Below, in pieces: positions 51,982 through 63,194 of a stretch of DNA of 64,000 bases (the first letter of the stretch is position 1; the number at the start of each line of letters is the position of its first letter). The notes below the pieces were generated by a model, which worked only from the letters and a program-made list of their open reading frames with translations, was not told the origin of the DNA and searched no databases. Where the stretch lies: contig JASPKZ010001241.1 in assembly GCA_030220185.1 (NCBI GenBank), positions 1,348,501-1,412,500 on the forward strand, in the 5' to 3' direction. The translations under genes were made by a program, and so were the position numbers. Origin of the DNA: Diploptera punctata. Its lineage: Eukaryota > Arthropoda > Insecta > Blattodea > Blaberidae.

Positions 51982-52314
51982 TGAACGGAGATTTCGCCAA
52001 GTGTCCCGTGCACTTATTTCAGGTCCGATTATACTGTGGGCGTGTCGTAGTTTGGCATTGCGTATAGTTTGTGTAGTTGTGTTTCTAAGTTGTTTGTACA
52101 GTTGCCAGTTCTCGTCATTTTTATGTCATCTGTATGTTCGGTATGCTTTTTCTCGTTTTGACATAACTTCACGTAATGAGTCATTCGTCCAGGGAGCAGG
52201 GGGGCGAGAAAATCGTCGGGTTTTTACTGGTGCATGTCTGTCATATAGTTGTAGTATCAGTATATTAAATGTGTCTACTTTTTCATCAACTGATCTAAGA
52301 TTCCATATTGTGTA

Positions 52315-53214
52315 TCAAGGTAGTTCCAAAGCGTCTGATTTTAGTTTTATATCGTCTATGTTTTGTAAATTTCTGTACGTAATCAATTTAGAGCGTCTTT
52401 TAGGACATTGGAGTGAGTATTCTACGAATACAATGTCATGAGCAGATATGCCGGCAGCAGGAATTTGTCCATATGACAGTACTTTCTGTGGATGTGTAGT
52501 CACTATTAAGTCCAGTAGAATGTCGGTAGTAGCAGTATGATGTGTGGCAGAGAGAGGAACAATGGTCATATTTAAGCTTTGGAACATATTTTTAAGTTGT
52601 ATGACTGGTGAGTCAGTCTGAAGAAGATTAGTATTAAAATCGCCTGCGACAATAACGTGTCCATAATGAGGCAATGAATCGCTCAGAGCGTTTTCTAGAT
52701 CCGAAACGTGCCCAATTTTTGGAGATTTGTATACAATGCATAAGAGACATTTTTTTAGACTGGCTTGAATTTCTACGAATAAGAACTCGGGGCGAGCGGA
52801 ATATACAGAAGGGGACTTGTGGACAATTCTTGGATTAAGCTCATTTGATATAAAGGCACAAACGCCTCCACCTCTTTTATCTATTCTGTCATTTCTGAGC
52901 AGTGTATATCCGTCTAGGTGAACAAGGGACGAAGGTATGGAAGGGGTCAGCCAGGTTTCCGAAATTAAAATGGCACTCAGTCCAAGAGATGAAAATATGG
53001 TTTCAAACTCATCAAAGTGGGCCAGAAAGCTTTGTGAATTTACGTGAGCGATTTTAAGTGATAATTTATCAATAGAAAATGCATTCTTAAGTAGACTGGT
53101 AGTTGTTGTTGGAGGGGATGGTAGGGATTGAGGAATGTTGCTACCTGCGCTAAAAGCCGTCTGCACAATAAGAGGGTGATTGGAGAAGGTGAGTGAGTCA
53201 GAGGTTGCAAGCAA
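52315..53214 (-). pseudogene. LINE ORF2 apurinic-type endonuclease
   Basis: 299 codons: AHVNSQSFLAHFDEF (Asn motif), LISETWLTPSIP (Glu motif), DKRGGGVCAFI, VAGDFNTNLL (Asp/Asn motif), LLDLIVTT and SAHDIVFVEY (terminal Asp-His). All APE motifs are recognisable. The frame breaks before the RT (52315-51981). It may have been the start of ORF2. Confidence 0.8.
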
Positions 53215-53457
53215 GTCATCATTTGTCAGCTCAGTGTTGCCAATAGCAGAAAGTAAAAATAAACTATGTACTGTAATAACTCTAATAATATTAAAATAAT
53301 TTAGCTAAACAAAGAACTTAAAAATGAAAATAAAACAAGTAAGTTGTCCTAAATAAAAAATAATAAACTTAAAACTTACCTAAATTAGAAATAAATTAAC
53401 AATATAATTGTTAGAAAAGAAAAGACAAAGTAAACATATTTTACACTCAGGTCCTAT

Positions 53458-53751
53458 CTAGTTGGTATTCGTAGAAGATCTAATTTTGCGTTTTTCGCCA
53501 TTGACTTCGGCTATGACGGCACCGTCCATTGTCCATACATTTTGAATACCGTATTTCTGTACACTGTCTTGTAGCAGGCGATAGCGACACTTCGTTTGGT
53601 CCTCGCGAACAGTGACCCCACTTCCTTTCAACTTTTTCTTGCTTAGAAAAACTTCACTCCGCTTGCGGTAACTAATAAATTTCACTATTATAGCCCGCGG
53701 GCTTTCTGCATTACTAACACCAACACGGTGACTTCTGTCAATGTCTGTCAC
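53458..53751 (-). pseudogene. LINE ORF1 C-terminal half
   Basis: DIDRSHRVG, PRAIIVKFISYRKRSEVFLSK, KLKGSGVTVRED and YRLLQDSVQKYG match the RRM-to-C-terminal region of ORF1 proteins of the L1-like type (coiled coil, RRM, C-terminal domain), which bind RNA. It continues from the piece at 53874-54143 after a frame change. Confidence 0.7.
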
Positions 53752-53873
53752 TCATAGATCGACACCGATGTTTTTGGCCACCTCGATGACTTTCTGGTCA
53801 GTGTCCTCTCCGGCCTCTTCTTTTACATAAAAAATCCTGAGGCATTGACGTCTCTGGTATTGTTCTAAATCGT

Positions 53874-54143
53874 CTATATTATTTTCCAACACCTCAATCT
53901 TTCTGTCTTTTTCATTGAGGGTCTTTTCAGATCCTCAATTACCTTAGTGTTGTCCTGAATGGTCTTCTGTAGTTCCGCCACCACCTGGTCCCGCAACACG
54001 GACACAAACACCTGCAGAGTGCCGGGATTCTGTAGCGCCTCTTTCACCACACGTTTCACTGCTTCCTCCGTAGAACTTGTCGAATCGTTGTTTGAATTAC
54101 GTGTGTTTTTTCCCATGTTGTTAAATGTACACACTTTTGACAC
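53874..54143 (-). pseudogene. LINE ORF1 N-terminal half (coiled coil)
   Basis: Ser/Asn/Thr-rich start, then EEAVKRVVKEALQNPG and VAELQKTIQDNTKVIEDL, a heptad-like coiled coil. The frame is lost near 53930 by an indel. The first ATG lies ~150 bases inside the element, as expected for ORF1. Confidence 0.65.
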
Positions 54144-54300
54144 TAACTAATATAAATTTAAACTTAAACTGACTACGAATATGCAACGTTAACTATGAAA
54201 TAACGAAGGCACCTACTGAAAAATAACTTAAAACCTGGAGCGTAACTTGTGCGTGTTAGTAGCTAGCCGCCATGACACTTATATTAACACTTACAGGAGG

Positions 54301-54680
54301 AACAGTGTGGCAATTTTTTCCCGCGAATAACGGAACCATGAACTAAGAGCTTTTACTGTACATTAATAAGAAAATAACACTATTAAACGCCTTCTGCAGA
54401 GATAAACAAATATAGTTACATCTATCGACGCTCTCTAGCACATCAGGTCACTACAATAATAAAAAAAATGTGACAGTGAAATGGGCGAAGAATATTGTTT
54501 TGAGATATTTTATATCTAGCATGAGATTCATCTACACACCGCACATCACGGCATGGGACTCACGGATTCTCTTCCCTTTGGCGGAAGCTATATTCGGAAT
54601 ATTTACGCCCTTAAAAAATGATTGACTCGCTTCGATTTTCAACCCGCGAACCTCGGAATCGGAGGCCTACATAGTACACG
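54301..54680. other. Unannotated spacer
   Basis: Nothing recognised. Confidence 0.3.
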
Positions 54681-54682
54681 GT

Positions 54683-54686
54683 AATA

Positions 54687-54728
<42 letters not shown>

Positions 54729-54830
54729 TTGATGAAAGTAATGATATTAATAGTAATAAGGAAAATAATAAATAATAATAATAATAATAATAACAATAAT
54801 AATAATAATATTTAATAATAATGGAAATAA
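54683..54830. repeat. (AAT)n-rich tract
   Basis: Long imperfect AAT repeats broken near 54728-54770. It may be the tail of a lost LINE. Confidence 0.85.
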
Positions 54831-54859
54831 TAACAAAATTTTTGGAAATACACAATGGA

Positions 54860-55298
54860 TGATTGCAGAGTCTGCGAGGCATTTTTGCATTTACTACCGA
54901 TCTTTACTTACGTAACAGTATTGCGGGCAGTTCACACGTAGGATATTCTAAATAAAATGCTTATTTTTGGTACGGTAGTTTCCTTTCATATAACACATTT
55001 AACACACATTAAAAATAATTAATCCGTGATTTCGGAATAAACCAATATTTTTTTTAAATCTCTAAACATGGTTGTTGGAAGGTCAATTGTATATTAATTA
55101 GATTTATGGTCTTCGGAAAAACATGAATATTAACATACTAATTTTCAAGCGTTAGAGCATAAAATTATTTGAAATGTGAATAATTTCTTAGTTGACGGAG
55201 AAGTTACAATTTTAGAAATTTATTTCAAAGAAGAGAGTTTGTTTTAAAAATACTAGAACTATACAGCTCAATTGCCCTTTAATTACATAAAAATATTA
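54860..55298. other. Unannotated AT-rich stretch
   Basis: Nothing recognised. Confidence 0.35.
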
Positions 55299-55308
55299 TC
55301 CGAAATTC

Positions 55309-55611
55309 GTCCCGTGCCGTAGCCGAGTGGTTAAGGCAAGAGGCTTTGGCGCAGAGCTACGTGACTTGCGCTGGTTCGAGTCTACACGGGGGAAACTTTT
55401 CTTATGGAATTTCGGCCAGTATGGGACCGGAGCCCACATCGTGAGGCATTTGGGTAACTATAACGACTGGGGGATCCGGCATGTTGACCAAATGTCATCC
55501 CTACACTGGCCAGCTGATCGTCTACCTCTGTGATTAACACATGTCGATGTGAGGCGAGCAGCCGGATGGTAGGCCAAGGGCCTTCTAGGCCTGTCGCGCT
55601 TGGAGGAGTTG
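55309..55611 (+). mobile_element. SINE family B, full length with 10-bp TSD
   Basis: TCCGAAATTC flanks it at 55299-55308 and 55612-55621. The head is Leu/Ser-tRNA-like: TAGCCGAGTGGTTAAGGC (A box), a long variable-arm-like region and GGTTCGAGTCT (B box), with CCCGTG/CACGGG able to pair as an acceptor. The body follows and ends GGCCTTCTAGGCCTGTCGCGC. It is the reference copy for 2092-2560 and 30669-30765. Confidence 0.9.
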
Positions 55612-55624
55612 TCCGAAATTCAGT

Positions 55625-56335
55625 CATGTATTCAGTAAATCAGAGATTTAATATAAAAATTGCAAACATTTAAAGGCGTGAGTTCAATTTTTACCTGATT
55701 TCATATGAGATGTCCCATTTTCTCTCTCAGAAAGTCAGGACTATTTTTTTGTTTTACTCTCCACGTTATTTGCTGGCCTTTGGTCTACGAGAAAGATTAT
55801 TTTTGAAAAGTTTTAATTTGTACGCCGGTGCTTTCTCATCTCCATTGTTACACCAGCGTTCGTTAGTAATGTTGAAGGTTTTAATTACAAAGTGACGTGG
55901 TTTGAAAACGTTCACCACAAATAGATTTGTGTGGCCGCCACTTACCGAGTAACAATGCAAGTGTCATTCTAACAGTTCTGCTAATGGATTTTTCATCACA
56001 TCTTGATATCTCAATGCGATCATTAGATAGCCTCAGCAGTTACATAAAAACATCTTTTCACATATAATCCCACAGTTTACTAATCACTTTGTAGTTTAAA
56101 TTAAAATAAACATTGTGAATTCAATTTTTTTTTCCTTTTGAACTCTCTTACATTCTTCTTATTAATATTTATCAATGAATTTAAGGTAGTAGATAATTTG
56201 TCTGATTAACCAGGTTCAAAGTAACAAAATATATGTTTGCGCAGATTATTGCTGACATTTGCATAGTCAGCATCCGAATTTATTTCCTATCGATGTAATT
56301 TATCATATTTTTGTACTTTTACTACGTATTTAATA
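55625..56335. other. Unannotated AT-rich stretch
   Basis: Overlapping short frames at 55710-55960 have no recognisable domain. Nothing else is seen. Confidence 0.35.
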
Positions 56336-56339
56336 CGTC

Positions 56340-56545
56340 ACTGGTACTAATGACTCGTAGATTAATGGTCGCGCTGATATGAGCTCTCCAAATATCTTAA
56401 TTCTTAGATGTTTCCCAAGTATTCCCTTACATTTCACCTCACTAAATTCGTGGTTATATTATCCTCGCACCTTATTTTTGGCCTACGGTTCGTAATTTAA
56501 TATAATTCTTAGCTAACTCAATAGGAGACCAAAGCTTTAGTTCTG
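56340..56545 (-). mobile_element. Decayed LINE family K 3' end
   Basis: The plus-sense order ACTGGTAC, GGTCGCGCTGATATGAGCTCTCCA and CCTCACTAAATTCGTGGTTA parallels 62775-62900 with many substitutions. Confidence 0.6.
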
Positions 56546-56651
56546 TTTTTTTAATTAGTAGCCGCTCCTTACCACCATCAATAGGTTACTAGAAAACTAT
56601 ATCTCCTTCGAATTTATTTATTAGTTAAGAATGTGGTATATATATCCATCC

Positions 56652-56880
56652 ATAGTAATTCTGCCCGAAAGCAGGTTCTTCACTGCAATCATAACATTTT
56701 CATGCTATGCTTGCAGCTTTACTAGGGAATTGTAGGTGTGGTAACTTTCACACCAATGAAGGATGATGATGATGATGATAAGAATGATGATGATGATGGC
56801 CATATGATTCGACCGAGGATGGAACCCGGGCCCGCTGTAAGACAAGGCAGCATACTACCTCGAGACCACAGCGGTGGACA

Positions 56881-56881
<1 letters not shown>
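56652..56881 (-). mobile_element. SINE family A copy with internal deletion
   Basis: The 3' end (TAATTCTGCCCGAAAGCAGG) and the 5' head (GGAACCCGGGCCCG...CGAGACCACAGCGGTGG) are present, but the middle of the body (the GACAAATGTC region) is missing. Confidence 0.85.
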
Positions 56882-56918
<37 letters not shown>

Positions 56919-56921
<3 letters not shown>

Positions 56922-57228
56922 AAGTAAAGTAAAGTAATCCCACTACAGGCCTCAGGAGGCCCTTGGGGTAGTAGGAGGTTAAGGCTCCCACTATTTCTGG
57001 ACAATCGGCACTTGATGTCAGCCGGGTTGTCAGCCCTGCGTGACGGCCGCCTTTACCCCCAGAACAAGCGTCTGGTACTCATTTCCGTTAGAGGCTGAGT
57101 CGACCCAGGGCCATAGTGCCGCCAGAGGGTTTGGGTCAGTTTAAAAATCCTGACCCCACCGGGACTTGAACCCTCGACCTTCCGGCTTGTAGCTCAGTGC
57201 CTTAATCACTACGCTACGGCGTGCCCCA
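56919..57228 (-). mobile_element. SINE family C copy, full length
   Basis: Minus-strand head GGGGCACGCCGTAGCGTAG, B box GGTTCAAGTCCC, a body as at 31793-32078, and an AGGCCTGTAGTGGGATTACTTTACTTT tail next to a (TA)n tract (56884-56918). Confidence 0.85.
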
Positions 57229-57229
57229 T

Positions 57230-57859
57230 ACTAATGGAAAATTATCTTCACTTTGTATAATGATATGGTTAGTTTTTTTTTTGTAATTTAAGTACTTTTA
57301 TGTCAGTTCAAATTGATTTTTTTTCTAGCATTATTAATGACATATGTGATGGTCCATACGATATAGATGCTGCTTCATATCCCTAGAAACTATGTTTTTT
57401 AAATTCCATACTGAGCCTATTATAAGTAAAAGTACAATTTATGAGCTAGAAATCCAGCTGGTCCCTATGATAACGCTCACATTGAAGTTGTATCTCTTCG
57501 TCTTGTGCTGTAGGGTTCGGTTTACTTAAACAATTATTTAAACGAGAAAAAAGTAGGAGTTACAAAAAAAGAAGGCTCAGAAGCAAATAATCTTAATATT
57601 GCACGTGTCTGAAAATAATCATATTTCATCCATGGTTATGAAACTATTCAATGATCCTAAGCTTCGAAGACAAATGATGTTCAGTCTTGTGATTTTACAT
57701 GATAGAGTTAAGACCATAAAGTATTCCCTTCCACTTGAGGGTTACATTATACAGATATTAATTGTTACGAATTACCTACAACATGATTAAGAATGTACAA
57801 TAAGCATAGACTACTTGGTATTCAGATGATAAGGAAAGAACAAAGCATGTTTAAACGTA

Positions 57860-57860
<1 letters not shown>
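57230..57860. other. Unannotated stretch
   Basis: A 63-codon frame (57599-57790) has no recognisable domain. No repeat seen. Confidence 0.35.

Positions 57861-57861
<1 letters not shown>

Positions 57862-57955
<94 letters not shown>
57862..57955. repeat. (AAT)n microsatellite
   Basis: About 30 AAT units. It lies at the 3' edge of the next LINE remnant. Confidence 0.95.
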
Positions 57956-58330
57956 TGAAAATACCAACCAAAATTTGATTAAATAATTGGGTTAGTACAG
58001 AAAGCGAAAAATATAAAAGAATAAAAATATACCTAGAACATGGTTATGTATAATAATGTCTGAGGAAATATTCTATTTCGGGCAGTCATTGATATAAGAG
58101 GGGAAGGAATTCCAGGGTCGGGTAGCTGAAACAAGGAATGGTGCGGAATAACGAGATGTTCCACTTATATCTACAATATGATTTTTGCAAGTAACGTTTG
58201 AATCAATTTTGAACCCCAGATGTATCTTCAATTTCAAAATGACATGTTTATGCGGTATATAAACTTGAATGTTTTGGTAAAAGATGCAATATAAATATAA
58301 GGAGCTTACACCATATGCAACAAGAATTTA
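57956..58330 (-). mobile_element. CR1/L2-like LINE 3' remnant
   Basis: Plus-sense GGAATTCCAGGGTCGGGTAGCTG corresponds to the WN.LP block at the ORF2 end seen at 41160-41180 and 6340-6360. An (AAT)n tail precedes it, as for the LINE at 40742. Confidence 0.55.
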
Positions 58331-58334
58331 ATAC

Positions 58335-59150
58335 ATGTAATATTTTACCTTAGGCCTACTATTTATTTTAAGTAATTTGCGAACGCCATAAATATACGAA
58401 GGAGCGCCTTTAACAGTAAATGTGGAAACTGCTTGAATATGTTTCTTCTCTCTATTCTTTAATTGAACCATTTTCTTTATATATACACGTATATTCTTCA
58501 CGCCTTGGGAGGTGACGAGTGGGGAATAGTATATTGCGATGCGAGGTTGGGATGTGGTTTTTACAAAATCGAGGGGAATGTTTAAAACCGAAGGATTGTT
58601 GAAGTTTTTAATATCCGAGATCCTGTAAAACACTTAAAAACGTGCGTTGTACATAATTTTTTTGTGCGATGATGTTTTCAAAATAAGTAATAACAGTTAA
58701 ATAATAAAATATTTGTTGGAAATATTTGCTTTCATTATGAAAAATTGACTAATGTTAACCGTGTGGGCAATGTTTATTAGTTCAAACAACTGTAGGCCGT
58801 GAGACCAATTTAGTGATAATATGGCGGCAAGTATATATTTATTGTTTTATATTGTTTCAAATAAAGTTCAGTTAATTTAAACTGTAGTGATTTGTTTCGT
58901 ATAATAAATATTAACACTACCTTTTGGATATTTTTGTACATACATTCTATGTAGTATACATAGAGGGCAGTGGTTTCACTTCCCACACGCGTTGTTTGTA
59001 ATATATAATATTACAGTATAGTTATTTAGGTTGGCAATCCCGAAATATTTGAAGTTGAATTTTCAATTCTGGTCGCCATTGCTGTAAGTATACAAAACGC
59101 ACTATCGCGCAAAAAGGATATTTAAATTCTGGACTACGCATACATACAGT
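58335..59150. other. Unannotated AT-rich stretch
   Basis: The 101-codon minus frame (58328-58633) has no recognisable domain. Nothing else recognised. Confidence 0.35.
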
Positions 59151-59154
59151 ATCC

Positions 59155-59489
59155 GTCCGTAGTAATTCTGCCCGAAGGCAGGTCCTTCACTCCAATGATA
59201 GCATTTTCATGCTATGCTTGCAGCTTTACTAGGGAATTGTAGGTGTGATAGCTTCCACACCGGTGAAGGATGGTGATGATGGTAATGAGAATGATAAGGA
59301 AGATGATGATGATGATGGCCATATGATTTCGGGGACCGTTTGAGCCTTAAAGTTTTCCTGACATTTGTCTTACAGGTGAGGAAAAACCCCGATAAAAACC
59401 TCACCCAGAAAAACTGTCCCGACCGGGGATCGAACCCGGGCCCGCTGCGTGACAAGGCAGCACGCTACCTCGAGACCACAGCCTTGGAC
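59155..59489 (-). mobile_element. SINE family A copy, full length
   Basis: From TAATTCTGCCCGAAGGCAGG to CGAGACCACAGCC. The B box, GACATTTGTCTTACAGGTGAGG block and hairpin GCATTTTCATGCTATGC are all present. Confidence 0.9.
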
Positions 59490-59699
59490 TACATACAGTA
59501 TATAGATCCAAAATTATATAAATTATTTTCACCTTTTTTACTAGTCGAAGAGAATTATTAGCTGATGGACATTCCAAAATGCAAAGTTAATGGGCTCTCT
59601 GGTGTAGCTGATTGATTTTTGTGATATATTATTTATTAGTGAATATGTTTACTCGTGAAATTATTCAAAGATTGAAAATAAATGTCACAGTACTGCAGT

Positions 59700-59826
59700 A
59701 CCATCATCATCATCCTTCACCGGTGTGGAAAGCAACGGGAAGCTACCACACCTACAATTCCCTAGTAAAGCTGCAAGCATAGCATGAAAATGCTACGATT
59801 GTAGAGAAAGACCTGCCCTCGTGCAG

Positions 59827-59832
<6 letters not shown>
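59700..59832 (+). mobile_element. SINE family A, 3' half
   Basis: Starts at ATCATCATCATCCTTCACC and runs to GCAGAATTTT, then a ~40-base (TA)n run (59833-59872). 5' truncated. Confidence 0.85.
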
Positions 59833-59875
<43 letters not shown>

Positions 59876-59879
59876 TGTG

Positions 59880-60054
59880 TGTGGGGGCGCAAATGTTATA
59901 AGAAGAAATACTAAATATTTTAATTAGAACTACACAAAGTGTTTAGTTTAGTTCAAATATAAAAATGAGAACTTCCCAGAGGAGATATTAGTGACTAAAA
60001 GGGTGAGATAAGGATATGTATTATTTCGTGTGTACAAGAATAAAATGACAGACT
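59880..60054. other. Short unannotated spacer
   Basis: Nothing recognised. Confidence 0.3.
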
Positions 60055-61230
60055 CTTAAAATATTTCGACAAAGAATATAAATTTCTATAAATGAAACTA
60101 TGCTTACACTTTTGTATGCAGACGATATAGTAGTATTTGCAAACTCACAGGTTGAATTACAAATGGGAGCACAGCAATTAAATAATGTACCCAAACAGTT
60201 CGATTAGAAAATTTCTTCCCAAAATATAAATTGTGTAGGTTTTGTGAGAAACCCACTTAGAAGATTTAAAATACGTAGAATTAGATGGACTATTTAACTC
60301 ATGCCCCAAACGGGAGTCAATGACCAATCACGTTTCAATGATTTCCGTTTTACAACCAATCAGAGTCGTGTTTCCCGAAATATTTATCAGTGTTATAATT
60401 ACCATATTAAAGAAAGCTCCTCCTTTTTAAAATTCTGAACAGGTCTGATCATTATTTTGCAGTGACTGAGCCCATCAGAAATACGGCTACCAGATTGTAT
60501 ATTTAGTGCATGAATGTCAACACATGCCTCATGCGGGAGTTAATATAAAAACATTTGTAGCAATTGATTATACCACCAAAAAAAGAAACCACTGTTTGCA
60601 CTTTCTTAAATGCATTTTCTCCCAGGTTACAATCCAGAAATATATAATTGTCATATTTACATCATACGACATCAGAAATGAATTAATATACAGTCTGATG
60701 TGTTTCATTTTTTCTCCACTAGAGAGCATTCTTACAATATTGCGTTCCTTTGGCAATAAATAGTATGATCTGGTTGCAGTGATAAACAAAATTAGCAGAA
60801 GATGCGTACATATCGTTTCTCATTTGTTTTCAAACATCGCCGTTTACATTAAATATTTTAAAATAACTGTAGTTAAATAATGATTTGTGAGTAAATAGCT
60901 TAATTTTATTCGTTAAACAGTCCTAACAAATGCCACTCTTGATTTCCAAATTCTCTAAATAAATTCACTCCTCACTTCGTGAGTCGTGAATTTATCGATA
61001 ATTTGGAAATCACTCTTGGCATTACTTATGAAAAATCATAGAACAAATTTCTGCATTTAATTACTTCGGTCACCTAATATCTGATATAATAAATAACACA
61101 GACACGAAGTCACAGAAATACAATGTAATAATTGAAGCATTTCGTAAACAAATGTCAACCACAACCAAATTGAAATTACACAATGTAACTGCAAATTGAG
61201 CGAAAATTCGATACTAAATTTACTCCTTAC
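60055..61230 (+). mobile_element. RTE-like LINE fragment split by repeat E
   Basis: 60088-60276 reads MLTLLYADDIVVFANSQVEL and onward (catalytic YADD intact, then a stop). After repeat E (60277-61027), 61030-61200 continues the same protein region with IIEQISAFNYFGHLISD and IIEAFRKQMSTTTKLK. Together they show that repeat E inserted into a LINE. Confidence 0.65.
60277..61027 (+). repeat. Repeat E, copy 1 (~750 bp)
   Basis: It matches 62041-62690 in reverse complement with moderate identity. Landmarks: ACTCATGCC, GTCAATGACCAATCACG, TTTTACAACCAAT, AAAGAAAGCTCCTCCTTTTT, AACATCGCCGTTTACATTAAAT, then an imperfect palindrome with CTCCTCACTTCGTGAGTCGTG. It has no coding capacity. The short ends (ACTCATGCC and GGCATTACTTATG) are weakly inverted. 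It may be a non-autonomous DNA transposon. Confidence 0.65.
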
Positions 61231-61275
61231 AAAAAAGTACATAAATCTTCTTCTTCTTCCTTTCATGTGATAGAC

Positions 61276-61524
61276 CTAGTGGTCTGTTACGGTCTCAATC
61301 CAACGTTTGAAGGGTCTGCCCAAAGATCTGTTGCCTGGTGTCTGGTAATTTAAGATCTGAAGTGGTATTCTTGTTCTGCTCATTCTTCGTACGTTAGATT
61401 TCCAGTTGTTTCTATATTTTTGTACATATTCCATGACTGATTCTGTGTGTAATTCTTTGAGAATCTCAGAATTCCTTTTATGGTCTGTCCTTGAATAGCC
61501 CGCAGTACGTCTCATAAATTTCAT
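61276..61524 (-). pseudogene. LINE M ORF2 C-terminus
   Basis: 82 codons: KFMRRTAGYSRTDHKRNSEI, YRNNWKSNVRRMSRTR, GNRSLGRPFKRWIE. This is the typical C-terminal order of RTE-like ORF2. Confidence 0.75.
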
Positions 61525-61546
61525 TTCTGCCGCAGTTAGTCTTTGT

Positions 61547-61825
61547 TCATCTACACTGCGAATTGTCCAGAATTTTATAAATTCTAGTTCGTGTGTGTTG
61601 CTGTACTGTGTTTGGCTTGAAAATAGTATTTATAATTCCTGTTACTCTGTTAAATTTTATAATTTTATGACTAAAATCTTTTTCTTCTTCGTATGTAACC
61701 TGGTATCCGAGATAGTTAAATGTGTTGGTTTGTTCTAATATTTTATTATTAATGACAATTTTACTGCGAACTGAGTCTTTTCCTAGGAAAGCCATGACTT
61801 TAGATTTTTCTGTTGAGATTTCCAT
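61547..61825 (-). pseudogene. LINE M RT post-catalytic part
   Basis: 92 codons: MEISTEKSKVMAFLGK, ILEQTNTFNYLGYQVTY and NRVTGIINTIFK. It follows the FADD box, which is readable just upstream. A gap separates it from the C-terminal frame. Confidence 0.75.
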
Positions 61826-62040
61826 GTTGTAGTTTATTGTAATTTGCTGAAAAGAGTAGACTGAACGTTGTAGGTCATCATCTGAGTTCGCTATAAACTC
61901 AATGTCATCTGCAAAAAATAGGGTGTCTAAATTATATAATCTATTAAGTGGTATACTGCCATGTGGTTGTAGTCTCCATTATTTAATACTTGAGTTCATG
62001 TATATTATGAAGAGCATTGGCGAATCTACGAAATTCAAAA

Positions 62041-62690
62041 TTATCATAAGAAATGCCACGAGTGATTTCCAAATTATCGATAAATTCACGACTCACGAAG
62101 TGAGGAGTGAATTTATGTAGAGAATTTGGAAATCAAGAGTGGCATTTTGTTAGGACTATATAACGAATAAAATTAAGTTGTTTACTCACAAATCGTTGTT
62201 TAACTATAGGTATTTTAAATTATTTATATATTTAATGTAAACGGCGATGTTTGAAAACAAATAAGAAATGTGACGTTATGTTCATTCACTGCTGCTTGAT
62301 CATATTATTTATTGCCAAATAAGATCGCAATATTGTAAGATAAATAATGAAATAATGAAACACATCAAACTATATATCATAATCAACAATACGGGTTATT
62401 CATTTATTTTTTTAATAAATAACTCAGTAAAATCAAGGAATCTGTTCATTATTTGCTATATTCAATGTATTTGTCGGAGAAAAATAATGCTTGACCTGCT
62501 CAGGACATTAAAAAGGAGGAGCTTTCTTTATCAGAAAAGCAGGAGCTGATAAAGAGAAATCGATAAAGATCGAGGTGAAACACGACTGTCATTGGTTGTA
62601 AAACAACATTCATTAAAACGTGATTCGTCATTGACTAACATTTGTGGCATGAGTTATATAGTCAACGCAAATGGTTACAATATATCCAAG
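62041..62690 (-). repeat. Repeat E, copy 2 (inverted relative to copy 1)
   Basis: It has the same landmarks as copy 1 in reverse order. It is shorter than copy 1, with substitutions and gaps throughout. Together with copy 1 it forms ~0.7-kb inverted arms around ~1 kb of LINE sequence. Confidence 0.7.
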
Positions 62691-62751
62691 GAATAGACCC
62701 ATCTGACTTGCCTAAATGAGCATTGCAGCATCAAAAGACGACCGAGATAAT

Positions 62752-63048
62752 ACTTACTTACTTACTTACTCACTCACTCACTGGCACTATCGAACCCGTA
62801 GTTTCATGGCCGCGCGGACATAAGCTCTCCATACATCCCTATCCTGAGGTAATGCTTTTCAATCATTTCCTGTATAATCTACTTCCCTCAAATCATAGTT
62901 AATGTTGTTCTCCCACCTCATTTTTGGTCTACCAACTGGGCGTTTTCCCTCTGGCTTTCCTACAAGAAGCTTCCATGCACGTCTTTCATTCCCCATACGT
63001 GCAACATGCCCTGCCCATCGCAGTCTACGAGACTTGACTGTTCTTATT
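62752..63048 (-). mobile_element. LINE family K 3' end with 7-bp TSD
   Basis: AGATAAT flanks it at 62745-62751 and 63049-63055. ACTT/ACTC repeats (the GTAA-type tail in reverse) come first, then the 3' UTR and the ORF2 end (GKRPVGRPKMRWENNINYDL, in frame 63098-62859). Confidence 0.9.
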
Positions 63049-63194
63049 AGATAATGAAAGACAAAATTAAAATGGATTGACAAATTACATCTTGACATCT
63101 CATAGGAACAGGTGCAAACGACCTAATGAGGTGATGAAGATGATGATATACAAACACACACACACACAGATATATATATATATATATATATATA

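Larger units (their letters stand above)
40742..54300 (-). mobile_element. CR1/L2-like LINE with ORF1 and ORF2, split by a Gypsy element
   Basis: The minus strand reads from about 54300 to 40742: ORF1 (54143-53458, two frames), endonuclease (53214-52315), RT (51981 to about 50729), then after the 9.2-kb insertion (41560-50728) the ORF2 C-terminus (41552-41082), a 3' UTR and an (ATT)n-type tail (40742-40800). Without the insertion it is about 4.4 kb, a reasonable full length. Several frameshifts and a changed catalytic residue show that it is dead. The 5' boundary is approximate. Confidence 0.8.
61235..62036 (-). mobile_element. RTE-like LINE family M, 5' truncated
   Basis: The minus strand reads FFADDIEFIANSDDDLQ (RT catalytic box, about 61925-61870), then the frames at 61825-61547 and 61524-61276, and a 3' end shared with 22496-22875. 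A block around the YG(S/C)E motif is missing compared with the 22.8-kb copy. The upstream edge meets repeat E copy 2. Confidence 0.8.

Noticed and set aside
55309..55400. Functional tRNA-Leu/Ser gene
   Set aside because: The tRNA-like part is fused to a repeated body with TSDs and has truncated relatives, so it is a SINE.
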